This document shows positions 13,312 through 21,007 of a stretch of DNA of 21,007 nucleotides, one piece after another. The DNA is taken from the NCBI GenBank assembly GCA_029983625.1, contig JASBZF010000019.1, forward strand, positions 1 to 21,007. Direction: 5' to 3'. The DNA comes from Pauljensenia sp. GTDB taxonomy: Bacteria; Actinomycetota; Actinomycetes; Actinomycetales; Actinomycetaceae. A program made the translations under genes and the position numbers. How positions within the stretch are numbered: the first letter of the stretch is position 1; every line of letters starts with the position of its first letter. Under the pieces are notes generated by a model, which saw only the letters and a list, made by a program, of their open reading frames with translations, made no database searches and was not told the origin of the DNA.

Positions 13312-15346
13312 CCACGCTCACCTCGCCTTTCAGAATTGCGCTTACCTTCCATGCGAGATAGTCCGCCACCGTCTTTTTGAAGTCCTCTTCTGTAGGCGTG
13401 GTGTCAATCGTCTTGTGCTGGTTGAACGTCCAATCGTTCCCATCCAAGGTGACCGTATCGCGGATGACAAGACCGTTCGCCTCGGTGTAATAGCTTGTCT
13501 TCGGCTTTTTGCCAAGGCAGATAGCTGCCACCTCGTCGTAGCGTTCGAGCGCATGGTCGGTGTTACGCAAATTGACCTTCTGCGTGGACTTCTTGCGGTT
13601 CTGGCGGCTGTAGCCGTCTTCGGAAAAGTCGATGAAGGTGACGATGTCATCGGCCTCATGCGGTCGGTTAACCTGGAACAGATAGATTGCCGTTTGCACG
13701 GATGACTTTCCGATAAACAGATCAGCCGGCATATGAATGCTCGCAATCAGCGTGTTCTTCTCTAGAATCCGCTTGGCATACACGTCGCCCTGGCCGTTTC
13801 CGGCGTTCTCCTGAATCAGCACCGCGCCATACCCTGTCTCCATGCGCGAAAGCGCCTCATCAACGAAGATAAGACCCTTGCCCGGAGCCGAATAGGGTGG
13901 GTTCAGCAGGAACACGTTCGCCGGAAAGGTATCCTTGTGGCTCTTGATGAACTTCGGCCCCTCCTTGTGCGAGTCGCCGCAGATAATCTGCGAGGACCCG
14001 TCGCCCATGAGAATCATGTTCAGCACGGCGAGAATGTAGATGTTGCCCAGAATCTCGATACCGAGCAGTTGGTTGTGCCTGATGTTCTCGACTTTGCACT
14101 CTCGCGCCTGTGTGTCCTTGATGCGCTTCTTTGCATCATCAATCATGATTTCCATAGCCGATACGAGGAACCCGGATGAACCCATGCAGGTATCCCACAC
14201 GAAGGAATCCATGTCCGTCCGCGTGATTCGCGCCATCAGCTTAGTGACGAAGCGCGGTGTCAGCACCACGTCATTGAGCTTGTCGTTCTCGATGGCAACC
14301 CAGTCGTTCAGACTGTTCAGAATCTTGCCCGTGAAATCCAAGTGGATGTTGCTGCTTTCGAGAAGCGGCAGAATGTCCTCCTTGATTTGCTTGTAAATGG
14401 ACTTGATGACGCTTTCGCCGTTCGTGGGCTTCCAGAGGTCACGTTTCTCGAAGACGGGTTTCAGATAGTTCAGCACCATGTCGACCTTGTCGGCTGAGCA
14501 ATTCTTCTTGTTCAAGAACGTCTTCGTCCTGCGAAGAACGATATTCCCGTCGTTGTCTTCAGGGGTGTCGTTGCTGTGAAAGTCGGCGACTTCCAGCGGC
14601 TTTACACCCTCCGTGGTCAGTCCTGCCATGATCAGACCACAGAACAGATACAGCTTCTCGTTCGTGCCCAGCAGTGTCTTGATGCTCGCATCGTCGTAAA
14701 TCCTTTGATGAATTCCCTTGATGCTCTGCTCCAACAGCTCCTCTTTGTCGCGCTTGAGCTTTTCCTTCTCTGCCTCCGTTAGCGAGAGCCTGTCAAGCTC
14801 AGTAAAGAACATATCGATATTTGATTGATTCATTGAGACGAAGTCAAAATCGACAAGTTCTTTCGGTACCATATCGTTCTTCTTCGATATGTAATACGCT
14901 TTGATTTCCGGGTCTTTGACCTGGCCTTCTTCGTTGAGCATCGAGCCGTTGATGCCGACGATGATGACCTCGCTATACGTGCCTTCGTCCAGAATTGCCA
15001 AACCGTAATGCAGGGCGCCGTTCACAGCAAAGTGCTGTACAGCGTACTTCGGATTCTTCCCTCCGCTCACCAGCTCAATATCACCGTCAGGAGTCAACTT
15101 CTCCAGCTTGCCCTTTGTACCTTTTGCTTCAATCATCACAGGAATATCGCGACGGGTCTTGTTGTGCAAAAGGAGCTGAATGTCTGGGTAGTTCATTCCA
15201 GAGCCTCCAGACTTCGACTCTGCTTCCTTCAAGGCTCTGGTGATAGAGCTGTTAATTTCTTCGGTCTTGCCATAATGTCGTATATGCAGGTCATGAAGAA
15301 TTGATTTGAAATGCTCTTCAATCTTTTCTTCAATACTCTTTGCCAT
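13304..15346 (-). CDS. N6-adenine methylase with N-terminal nuclease-like domain (HsdM / BcgI A-like)
   Basis: The 680-residue protein has an N6-adenine methylase core. The SAM motif is VWDTCMGSSGFLVSAM (383-398), and the catalytic NPPY is at 482-485, followed by the target-binding part. Unlike plain HsdM, the first 150 residues contain P-D-I-Q (Asp55) and, 17 residues later, M-I-E-A-K (Glu73, Lys75), then a YAVQHFAVNGALHYGL helix. This is a PD-(D/E)XK nuclease layout. With a separate S subunit next to it and no hsdR in the window, the locus resembles BcgI-like (type IIB) enzymes, where one chain cuts and methylates. AGGAGGTC lies upstream of the ATG. Base composition is more AT-rich than the flanking genes, suggesting transfer. 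Nuclease activity is inferred. Confidence 0.85.
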   Translation of the reverse strand: MAKSIEEKIEEHFKSILHDLHIRHYGKTEEINSSITRALKEAESKSGGSGMNYPDIQLLLHNKTRRDIPVMIEAKGTKGKLEKLTPDGDIELVSGGKNPKYAVQHFAVNGALHYGLAILDEGTYSEVIIVGINGSMLNEEGQVKDPEIKAYYISKKNDMVPKELVDFDFVSMNQSNIDMFFTELDRLSLTEAEKEKLKRDKEELLEQSIKGIHQRIYDDASIKTLLGTNEKLYLFCGLIMAGLTTEGVKPLEVADFHSNDTPEDNDGNIVLRRTKTFLNKKNCSADKVDMVLNYLKPVFEKRDLWKPTNGESVIKSIYKQIKEDILPLLESSNIHLDFTGKILNSLNDWVAIENDKLNDVVLTPRFVTKLMARITRTDMDSFVWDTCMGSSGFLVSAMEIMIDDAKKRIKDTQARECKVENIRHNQLLGIEILGNIYILAVLNMILMGDGSSQIICGDSHKEGPKFIKSHKDTFPANVFLLNPPYSAPGKGLIFVDEALSRMETGYGAVLIQENAGNGQGDVYAKRILEKNTLIASIHMPADLFIGKSSVQTAIYLFQVNRPHEADDIVTFIDFSEDGYSRQNRKKSTQKVNLRNTDHALERYDEVAAICLGKKPKTSYYTEANGLVIRDTVTLDGNDWTFNQHKTIDTTPTEEDFKKTVADYLAWKVSAILKGEVSVDV

Positions 15347-15398
15347 AAACTCTTGACCTCCTCTAGATTTGAAGTGTATTCGTGAATGAGCGCGTTCC

Positions 15399-15515
15399 TT
15401 AATCTCTTTGTGCTTCGTTCAATTCACTTTCCGCACCTTCTGGTTCACTTACAGTAAGTGATAATGAGTGCGTGGCATATTTCTTGTGAGCGATCGAGAT
15501 GCCGTTAAAAACCAT
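15399..15515 (-). CDS. Possible small protein of 38 residues upstream of the methylase gene
   Basis: The frame ATG 15515 to TAA 15399 encodes a hydrophilic, acidic peptide (from MVFNGISIAHKKY to ESELNEAQRD) not recognised from any family. It ends 52 bases before the methylase ATG on the same strand. The upstream sequence, GAGTGAGAA, is a weak ribosome site. The palindrome at 15445-15461 lies inside it, so the frame may be chance, a leader peptide, or a remnant. Confidence 0.25.
   Translation of the reverse strand: MVFNGISIAHKKYATHSLSLTVSEPEGAESELNEAQRD
15445..15461. promoter_or_regulatory. Perfect 17-bp palindrome, candidate operator of the restriction-modification operon
   Basis: TCACTTAC-A-GTAAGTGA is an 8-bp inverted repeat around one base, about 100 bases upstream of the methylase ATG. 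Its size and symmetry suit a dimeric helix-turn-helix repressor or activator. No controller gene is present in the window. Confidence 0.5.
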
Positions 15516-15695
15516 TTCTCACTCTTCTGTTCGGCCTGAGGCTCAGCGGCGCAGGTGTCACACATGTTTGCTAGGACTCAATCTCCCTTGACTATGCATC
15601 ACATTGGCAAAAATATACACTATGGTGTCTGAGGAATCATGAGTTTTCGCATGTGCCGCTGTTCTGTGCAAGACCTCGAGGATATCGCCCGGCGC

Positions 15696-17333
15696 TTATC
15701 CCAGGGGAGCACTCCACGTGATCTGAGTTCCCAAGCCACCGATCCCCAAATCCAAAGAAAAACTCCCCCCATGCCTGCGCGCGCGTTCCTTCATATTCGC
15801 CAAACCTGAGTTGCGCGTCCGATCCGGGTCAATCCCTTGACCATCATCTGCGATCCTGAGCTTTACTGCTCCGCCCTCGCCGATCCCGAACACATCAACG
15901 GTGACGGAAGCCGCCGTAGCGCGAGCATGACGTGCAATATTCGACAAGCCCTCCCGCACCACAGCCACAATGTCATCACCTAAATCCAGATCAATCCGTG
16001 CGTCAATCTGTTCAATTTTTACGCGCTCGGAATCCTCTGCCTCATTAATCGGTGAACCGTCAAGAGTAATAAGAAGTGAAGGAGCAAACCCAAGAAGAGA
16101 ACGAGTCAGGGAGGTTTCCCTTCGGATACGTTCCACAAGTGCAACCGCCTGATCCGGTTCACGTAAATTATGGACAATCTGACGGATCTGCCGGACCGCC
16201 TCATCAATAGACGCAAGCGCGCGATCAATGGTCCGCGTGAAAGTCTGCGGATTCAGATCACCACGAATCGCTTCCTGCTTTGCAGCATCAAGCTGCATTC
16301 CCGTGGCGAAAAGCTGCTGAATCGCGAAATCATGCAAATCCCGGCCAATACGATCACGTTCATCCAGCAAAGTAGCCAGATCTTCAGCGTGGCGGGCCGA
16401 GGCGAGTTCAAGAGCTAAAGCCGCCTGAGAAGCAAGAGATTCAGCAAGAGAAAGCTCTGACGCATTAAACTCCGGCTGCCCGATGCGACGCAGAAGAATC
16501 AGAACACCTGCGGTGTTGCCTCGGGATAGGAGCGGCGCATACAGGGCAGGGCCGAAAGCACAGAGCTGAGGAACACGCATCGTCTGAGCGCGCGCCATCG
16601 AATCAACGATCATGCCGGTTCCTTCATGGAGGACCGACATAGCGCGCCCCTCGGGTGGGAAGGTGAGACCAAGGAGCGTATCGGCGAGGTACCCATCGAT
16701 AATCTCAGCAGCCCAAGAATCTCCGACAGACGGTAAAACAATGATCGCAGTGTCGGCGCGGGACACTTCACGGACGGTGCGGGCAATAAGTTCCAGGGCT
16801 TCTTCTTCATCCGCCCCTTCAAGCATCGTGGTGGTCAGGGACTGCGACGCAGAGATCCAACGTTCCGTGCGGCGCGCATCCGCATACAGGTGCGCGTTCT
16901 CAACTGCGACACCCGCAGCGGGAGCAAGAGCAGTGAGGACATCCACATCAGAATCGGTAAATCCTCCGGGCTTGCCGGTGAGGTACAGGCGACCATAAAC
17001 CTGTTCGTGGACGAGGACGGACACCCCGATGAAATAATCGGCAACAATGAGGTCACTGTCTTCCAAGGTCGCTCCGCGATCAAGACGCAAATGTCCTTTC
17101 GCGGGGATCGAAGCGATCACCTCAGCGGGCATGGCAGGAGCGGTGACCCCTTCACTGTGTTCGATGAGAAGAGTCGTCGCCCCCCAGGTATCAAGGACCC
17201 TGAGCGCCCCGTAAGCGGCGCTAGTAAGACGACACGCCTGGCCGACAAAACTACGCAGAGCAGACTTTAAATCAAGGGTGCTCGTGAAATCGAGCGCCGC
17301 TTCGAGGAGAGCATGGTCGTTGCGAGCAGTCAT
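15696..17333 (-). CDS. GAF-GAF sensor histidine kinase, DevS/DosT-like
   Basis: From ATG 17333 the 545-residue protein has two GAF domains (about 12-150 and 165-312). A HisKA_3 dimerisation helix follows with ERDRIGRDLHDFAIQQLFAT (phospho-His334). The ATPase domain shows N-box EGLSNIARHA (about 461-470), DDGQGI (about 496-501) and GLANMKERA. This is the DevS/DosT architecture. No membrane segment is seen, so it should be cytoplasmic. In DevS the first GAF binds haem through a His in a P-x-H-P stretch before FLGVP; here the matching stretch (EDSDLIVADYFIGVSV) has no His, so haem binding is doubtful. The ATG overlaps the cydC stop (ATGA) with GGAG eight bases upstream, so it is made with CydDC. 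The likely target is the regulator at 9815-10468. Confidence 0.88.
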   Translation of the reverse strand: MTARNDHALLEAALDFTSTLDLKSALRSFVGQACRLTSAAYGALRVLDTWGATTLLIEHSEGVTAPAMPAEVIASIPAKGHLRLDRGATLEDSDLIVADYFIGVSVLVHEQVYGRLYLTGKPGGFTDSDVDVLTALAPAAGVAVENAHLYADARRTERWISASQSLTTTMLEGADEEEALELIARTVREVSRADTAIIVLPSVGDSWAAEIIDGYLADTLLGLTFPPEGRAMSVLHEGTGMIVDSMARAQTMRVPQLCAFGPALYAPLLSRGNTAGVLILLRRIGQPEFNASELSLAESLASQAALALELASARHAEDLATLLDERDRIGRDLHDFAIQQLFATGMQLDAAKQEAIRGDLNPQTFTRTIDRALASIDEAVRQIRQIVHNLREPDQAVALVERIRRETSLTRSLLGFAPSLLITLDGSPINEAEDSERVKIEQIDARIDLDLGDDIVAVVREGLSNIARHARATAASVTVDVFGIGEGGAVKLRIADDGQGIDPDRTRNSGLANMKERARRHGGSFSLDLGIGGLGTQITWSAPLG

Positions 17334-19090
17334 TGCGCACTCTCCTGAGCAAGAGACCAACGGTATGACGCGCAGCGTTCACTCAGCTCGCTGTGGCTTC
17401 CCCGGTCAAGGATCCGGGCGGGCCCTGCGGATGAGTGCCCGAGCACGATGACCTCATCGGCGTTGTCAAGCGCGGCAAGGCGATGTGAAATAAGGAGAAC
17501 ACCGCGTTGTGGGTCTTGCAAAAGATCAGCGAGCAGAGCGTCAGCGGTTGAGGTGTCAAGATGTTCGCCCGCCTCGTCGAGAATGAGCAGTGGAGCGGGG
17601 GAGGCAAGAGCGCGCGCGATGAGGAGGCGACGGCGTTCACCGCCGGACACCGTTGTGCCCTGGGATCCAATTGGTGTGTGTAGCCCTGCGGGCAGAGTAT
17701 CGATCCACTGCGCAAGTCCTGCTCGGCGCAGCAGAGCTTCAGCTTCAGTTTCACTGAGCTCAGCGTGTGCGACGCGAAGATTCTCAAGGACGCTGGCGGA
17801 AAAAACATGCGCGTCCTCTGCAGTGACGGTGAGATAGCGGGACAGGTCTGTGCGCTGAGCACCCCACACCGGGACTCCTGCAAGCGTCACAGTTCCTGCT
17901 TTCGGTGGGATCAGACCGGCAAGCGTGAGGGCAAGAGTGGTTTTCCCAATTCCCGAAGGTCCAACGAGGGCGAGGGAACGTCCGGGCATCAGCTCAAGAT
18001 CAATCCCTTCGGCAAGGACCGGCCCCTGAGGCCATCCGATCGCAAGACCGCGCGCGGATAAGGTCGGCGCTGCACCCTCTGGGATCGGATGAGGATCAGT
18101 GGCGCCAGTGGCGGAGCTAGAGCTCAAAAGCTCATCAATACGCACGGCAGCGTTCGCAGAACGCACGAGCTGGACCATTGCGGGCGCTAACTCTGCGGTG
18201 CCCTCGAAAGCCGACAGGGGAGTGAGGACCAGGACTGCCAGCATGACGGGAAGGACGAGTCCGCTGTGCGTCTGAGGAATACCAATGAGAAGAGCTGCGA
18301 CAACGGCAACCCCCATCGCGGCGCGATCAATCCCGGCGGCAAGTGCGGCGAGTTTGGCCGCCCGCTTCGATGCGTCAACAAGCCGCGATTCGTTGTCTGT
18401 GATCGCGGCACGCACATCTGCGATGCGCCCGCCCACCTGCAGCTCTGAAGCGCCTTCTAGGAGGGTGAGCGTATGTGCTGCGAGCTGTGTACGCGCCTCG
18501 CTTGTGTCAATCTGAGCGATTCTTGCGGCGCGAGAAGACAGCACAGGCGCGACCACGCCAGATACAACAAGAGCGCAAGCCAGAATCAGGGTGCTTGCGA
18601 CAGAAACGACACTCATACCGATGACAGTTCCCAGACCAACGAGGACGGAAACAATGACGGGGAGGAAGGTTTTGACAACAAGATCACCGACGTCATCCAC
18701 ATCGCGGCCAGTGCGCGCCAGCAGGTCGCCGCGCTTAATGGACGTCAGAGTGTCGATACGTTGCACAGCCAGGAGTTGATAGAGGTTTTGCCGCAGTGAG
18801 TCCATTCCTTCGAGGGCGACTGCGTGACTTGCGAGTCGTTGGCAGTAGCGCAACACCGCCCTCGACACTCCGAAGAGGCGAACAGACACGGCGGCGACGG
18901 TGAGAAAAAGAACAGGCGGATGCTGGGAAGCTCGGGCAATGAGCCAGGCGGCGGTCGCAGACAGGGCAATCGCTGCCCCAAGAGCACCCGAACCGAGGAT
19001 CACCGACAGGACAAAACCTTTCCGATTCACCTCAAGCAGCGGGAGGATACGGCGCAGTGCGGCGCGTTCTTGATCGCTGAGAACTTTCAT
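17330..19090 (-). CDS. cydC: CydC subunit of the CydDC ABC exporter
   Basis: CydDC exports glutathione and cysteine in E. coli and is needed to assemble cytochrome bd oxidase. This 586-residue half-transporter has six membrane helices (about 20-310). The CydC marker ARASQHPPVLFLTVAAVSVR and RAVLRYCQRLASH follow early. The ATPase domain shows GPSGIGKT (377-384), signature VSGGERR (481-487), Walker B LLILDE (501-506) and His536. The Q-loop position reads AEDAHVF, without a clear Gln. It starts with ATG overlapping the cydD stop (ATGA), with GGAGGACG just upstream, and its own stop overlaps the kinase start. The family is secure; the C versus D label rests on these motifs and order. Confidence 0.93.
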   Translation of the reverse strand: MKVLSDQERAALRRILPLLEVNRKGFVLSVILGSGALGAAIALSATAAWLIARASQHPPVLFLTVAAVSVRLFGVSRAVLRYCQRLASHAVALEGMDSLRQNLYQLLAVQRIDTLTSIKRGDLLARTGRDVDDVGDLVVKTFLPVIVSVLVGLGTVIGMSVVSVASTLILACALVVSGVVAPVLSSRAARIAQIDTSEARTQLAAHTLTLLEGASELQVGGRIADVRAAITDNESRLVDASKRAAKLAALAAGIDRAAMGVAVVAALLIGIPQTHSGLVLPVMLAVLVLTPLSAFEGTAELAPAMVQLVRSANAAVRIDELLSSSSATGATDPHPIPEGAAPTLSARGLAIGWPQGPVLAEGIDLELMPGRSLALVGPSGIGKTTLALTLAGLIPPKAGTVTLAGVPVWGAQRTDLSRYLTVTAEDAHVFSASVLENLRVAHAELSETEAEALLRRAGLAQWIDTLPAGLHTPIGSQGTTVSGGERRRLLIARALASPAPLLILDEAGEHLDTSTADALLADLLQDPQRGVLLISHRLAALDNADEVIVLGHSSAGPARILDRGSHSELSERCASYRWSLAQESAQ

Positions 19091-20895
19091 TTCGTCCTCC
19101 CTAAAGTGTGGTTCACAAGCGCATCGTCCAGTAATTCGGGCAGATCAAGATCGAAAGAACGCGGACCTTCTGGGAGTTCGTTAAGGAGGGGATACTCTTT
19201 GAGATCTTCGGCGCTGGCGTGACGCGATTCGACTGTGATCACACGGTCGGCAAGCGTGATGAGGGCTGATCGGTGAGCGATGATGAGGACCGTTTTCCCC
19301 TGTGCTTTCAACGCGGTTAACACACGAGTAATGTCCTCTTGGCTCACAGCGTCAAGATGTGCGGTCGGTTCGTCAAGGACAACGAGGTCGGTATCGTCCA
19401 CAAGGGCGCGCGTAAGGGCGAGTCTTTGGCGCTGTCCAAGCGACAATCCTGCCCCACCCACACCGATGCGCGTCTGCCATCCCTGGGAAAGCTGAGCAAC
19501 CACCCGATCAAAACCGCTCTGACGTGCAGCATTCAGAAGATCATCGTCGAGGGCGGAGCGTGAACAGTTCTCCACGATGCTGCCGGGGATCATCGTGGGA
19601 TTTTGTGGAACCCAGGAAATATGAGACCACCAGTCCATAAGGTCAATATCGACAAGATCAACGGGAGTGCCTTGGGCTGGGGTGAGAAGAACCCGCCCTT
19701 TCGTTGGTTTCAGCAGGCCAAGAATTGTCAGAATTGTCGTTGTTTTCCCCGCGCCTGAACGTCCCGCAAGGACGGTGATTTTCCCCGCTTCAATCGAGGC
19801 ATTGAGCTGTGCGGGAGCCCAGGTTCTTCGCGCAGCGACACTCAGATCCTCAAGCGTGATCGTTGTTGTTGCCACTGTGGGTACGCCTTGTGTTTTCTCA
19901 CCCTGCTTATGCAGGGGGTGGGTGCGAGGTAGCTCAATGATGTCAAATGCGGCATTCGCTGCGGCTACTCCATTAGCGGAAGCGTGGAACTGGGCTCCGA
20001 CTTGGCGCAGAGGCTCAAAAACTTCCGGGGCGAGCATGATCACGGCCAAACCTGCAGCTAAAGAGATATTCCCGTAAACGAGCCGCATCCCCACTTCAAC
20101 AGCAACGAGGGCGACTGAGATCGTGGCGAGAAATTCCAGGACAGCACCGGAGAGGAAGGCAACACGCAAGGTCGCCATCGTGGTCCGCGTGTTGTCCTCA
20201 CCGAGCTTTTTTAAGTGCGCGCGAGGAGCCTCTTGTCGGCCAAGCCCTCGCAAAGTCGGCAGGCCTGCCATGAGGTCAAGGAGTTGTGCGCCCAGTTGCT
20301 CCATCGCATGAAGTTTCGCTGTGGAGGATTCTTGAGTGAAACGACCAATAAGAATCATGAAGATCGGGATGAGCGGAACGACAAGCGCTGCGATCAGCCC
20401 AGACCAGGGATCAAGGTAGAGCATCACAGCGAGGGCAAGCGGTGTTGCGGTGCAGCTCAGAACAAGCTGCGGGAGGAACTTCACGAAGTAAGGACCGAGG
20501 TCGTCAAGGCCGCGTGTCAGGAGCGTGGCGGTTTGTGTGGCGTGGAGTGCTCGCCATCTGGGGCCGAGTTCTTCTGAAGCGATGAGGACTTCTCGACGCA
20601 GGTCACGGATCGCATGGTCGGCCCCGTGCTGAGCCACAGATTCACGAGCTGCGGTGAGGATGCCGCGTACACACACAACCAGGGCGAGGGCAATGATGAA
20701 AGGAAGGACCGTATGTAAAGGCTGATGGTCTTCAATGATCGGTGACAGCGCGAAAGAAATGAGGAGAGCTTGCGCGATCACACTGACGGCAATGAGAGTA
20801 CCTAAAGCTGCGGTTGCAAGAATCGCTCCTCTGGCTGAACGAGCGTAGGAGAGGAGCCGTGGATCGAAGGGGCGCACTCCTCTATTGTGCCTCAT
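19087..20895 (-). CDS. cydD: CydD subunit of the CydDC ABC exporter
   Basis: The 602-residue half-transporter pairs with CydC. It has membrane helices in about the first 300 residues and GAPTL-type coupling sequence (DLMAGLPTLRGLGR). The ATPase shows GRSGAGKT (378-385), Q-loop Gln431, signature LSLGQRQ (485-491), Walker B VVLDEP (505-510) and His541. The ATG at 20895 lacks a ribosome site. The family start RPFDPRLL suggests the GTG at 20877 as an alternative, so the start may be six codons further in. It leads the cydD-cydC-kinase operon. cydA and cydB are not in the window; they may lie beyond the contig end or elsewhere. The operator-like site at 20898-20917 precedes it. Confidence 0.92.
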   Translation of the reverse strand: MRHNRGVRPFDPRLLSYARSARGAILATAALGTLIAVSVIAQALLISFALSPIIEDHQPLHTVLPFIIALALVVCVRGILTAARESVAQHGADHAIRDLRREVLIASEELGPRWRALHATQTATLLTRGLDDLGPYFVKFLPQLVLSCTATPLALAVMLYLDPWSGLIAALVVPLIPIFMILIGRFTQESSTAKLHAMEQLGAQLLDLMAGLPTLRGLGRQEAPRAHLKKLGEDNTRTTMATLRVAFLSGAVLEFLATISVALVAVEVGMRLVYGNISLAAGLAVIMLAPEVFEPLRQVGAQFHASANGVAAANAAFDIIELPRTHPLHKQGEKTQGVPTVATTTITLEDLSVAARRTWAPAQLNASIEAGKITVLAGRSGAGKTTTILTILGLLKPTKGRVLLTPAQGTPVDLVDIDLMDWWSHISWVPQNPTMIPGSIVENCSRSALDDDLLNAARQSGFDRVVAQLSQGWQTRIGVGGAGLSLGQRQRLALTRALVDDTDLVVLDEPTAHLDAVSQEDITRVLTALKAQGKTVLIIAHRSALITLADRVITVESRHASAEDLKEYPLLNELPEGPRSFDLDLPELLDDALVNHTLGRTK

Positions 20896-20897
20896 CG

Positions 20898-20917
20898 CTT
20901 ATGTCTTAAGTCCCATA
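20898..20917 (-). promoter_or_regulatory. DevR/DosR-box-like site upstream of cydD
   Basis: On the minus strand TATGGGACTTAAGACATAAG matches 13 of 20 positions of the DosR consensus TTSGGGACTWWAGTCCCSAA, with one perfect half (GGGACTTAAG). It ends two bases before the cydD ATG. If translation starts at the GTG 20877, the site would lie around -21 to -40 of a leaderless transcript, with CACAAT as -10. Confidence 0.5.
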
Positions 20918-20988
20918 TCGCTGTGCTTCCTTGATTTTCCTTTCTGCGTGCCGAACATAATTCCTTGATGCACAGCGCATAAAACGCC

Positions 20989-21007
20989 GGGGGGGGGGGG
21001 GGGGGGG
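20989..21007 (+). repeat. Run of 19 G at the window end
   Basis: The sequence ends in an uninterrupted G homopolymer. A run at the very end of an assembled sequence is more likely an assembly or sequencing artefact than genomic. Confidence 0.8.

Larger units (their letters stand above)
15347..15695. other. Intergenic region upstream of the methylase gene and after the kinase gene
   Basis: This 349-base stretch holds the start region of the methylase operon and the right edge of the island. It contains a perfect 17-bp palindrome (15445-15461), a possible 38-codon frame (15399-15515, minus), an ACAC-N4-GTGT repeat (15617-15628), and TATATT on the minus strand (15612-15617). On the plus strand TTGACT (about 15588) and TATACA (about 15614) are 20 bases apart, longer than usual. 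No RNA gene was recognised. Confidence 0.5.

Noticed and set aside
15639..15809. Plus-strand frame with GAGGA before an ATG, running into the kinase gene
   Set aside because: It is about 56 codons, antisense to the conserved end of the kinase, and matches no known protein; a promoter-like sequence upstream has a 20-base spacer.
1..21007. tRNA or rRNA genes, riboswitches
   Set aside because: The intergenic stretches were read on both strands and no cloverleaf or known riboswitch core was recognised; a covariance-model search was not possible here.

Overview
The window looks like a piece of an actinobacterial chromosome, most probably an Actinomycetaceae (Actinomyces/Schaalia-like) genome. The evidence is gene order and content: rpmB, a DAK2-domain protein, recG, rsmD, coaD, a SepIVA-like coiled-coil protein, a DUF177 protein and rnc follow each other as in many Actinobacteria. 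There are also leaderless-type promoters and a DevR/DevS-like two-component pair. The taxon is inferred from these features, not from a marker search. The left edge cuts a gene, and the right edge ends in 19 consecutive G, which looks like a contig end.

Layout. (1) 1-2010: a phage-type family A DNA polymerase cut by the window edge, facing a zinc-ribbon/Vsr-like nuclease; probably a prophage or mobile remnant. (2) 2175-9698: the housekeeping block. rpmB is on the minus strand; everything from the DAK2 gene to rnc is on the plus strand, mostly tightly packed or overlapping. (3) 9815-10468: a DevR-like response regulator with its own leaderless-type promoter. (4) About 10600-15600: an accessory island. 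It holds decayed insertion sequences, a partial second copy of an hsdS 3' end, and a restriction-modification pair. The methylase subunit carries an N-terminal PD...EAK nuclease-like motif. The specificity gene is split by a (CT)7 tract and contains three perfect 24-bp repeats in its spacer. (5) 15696-20895, minus strand: cydD, cydC and a DevS-like GAF-GAF histidine kinase, each overlapping the next by ATGA, so one translationally coupled operon.

How the parts may work together. The histidine kinase is made together with the CydDC exporter needed to assemble cytochrome bd oxidase. Its likely partner, the DevR-like regulator, lies convergent to it on the other side of the island. A sequence with one perfect half of the DevR/DosR operator consensus lies just upstream of cydD, and a weaker copy lies in the regulator's own promoter. 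This suggests a redox- or oxygen-responsive circuit over cyd, interrupted physically but perhaps not functionally by the island.

Most notable is the restriction-modification locus. Removing one CT unit (or adding two) joins the two hsdS halves into one 413-residue two-TRD protein. This is the signature of slipped-strand phase variation. The 24-bp in-frame repeats give a second possible axis (the spacing between the two target half-sites), and the second hsdS 3' copy gives a possible third (recombination).
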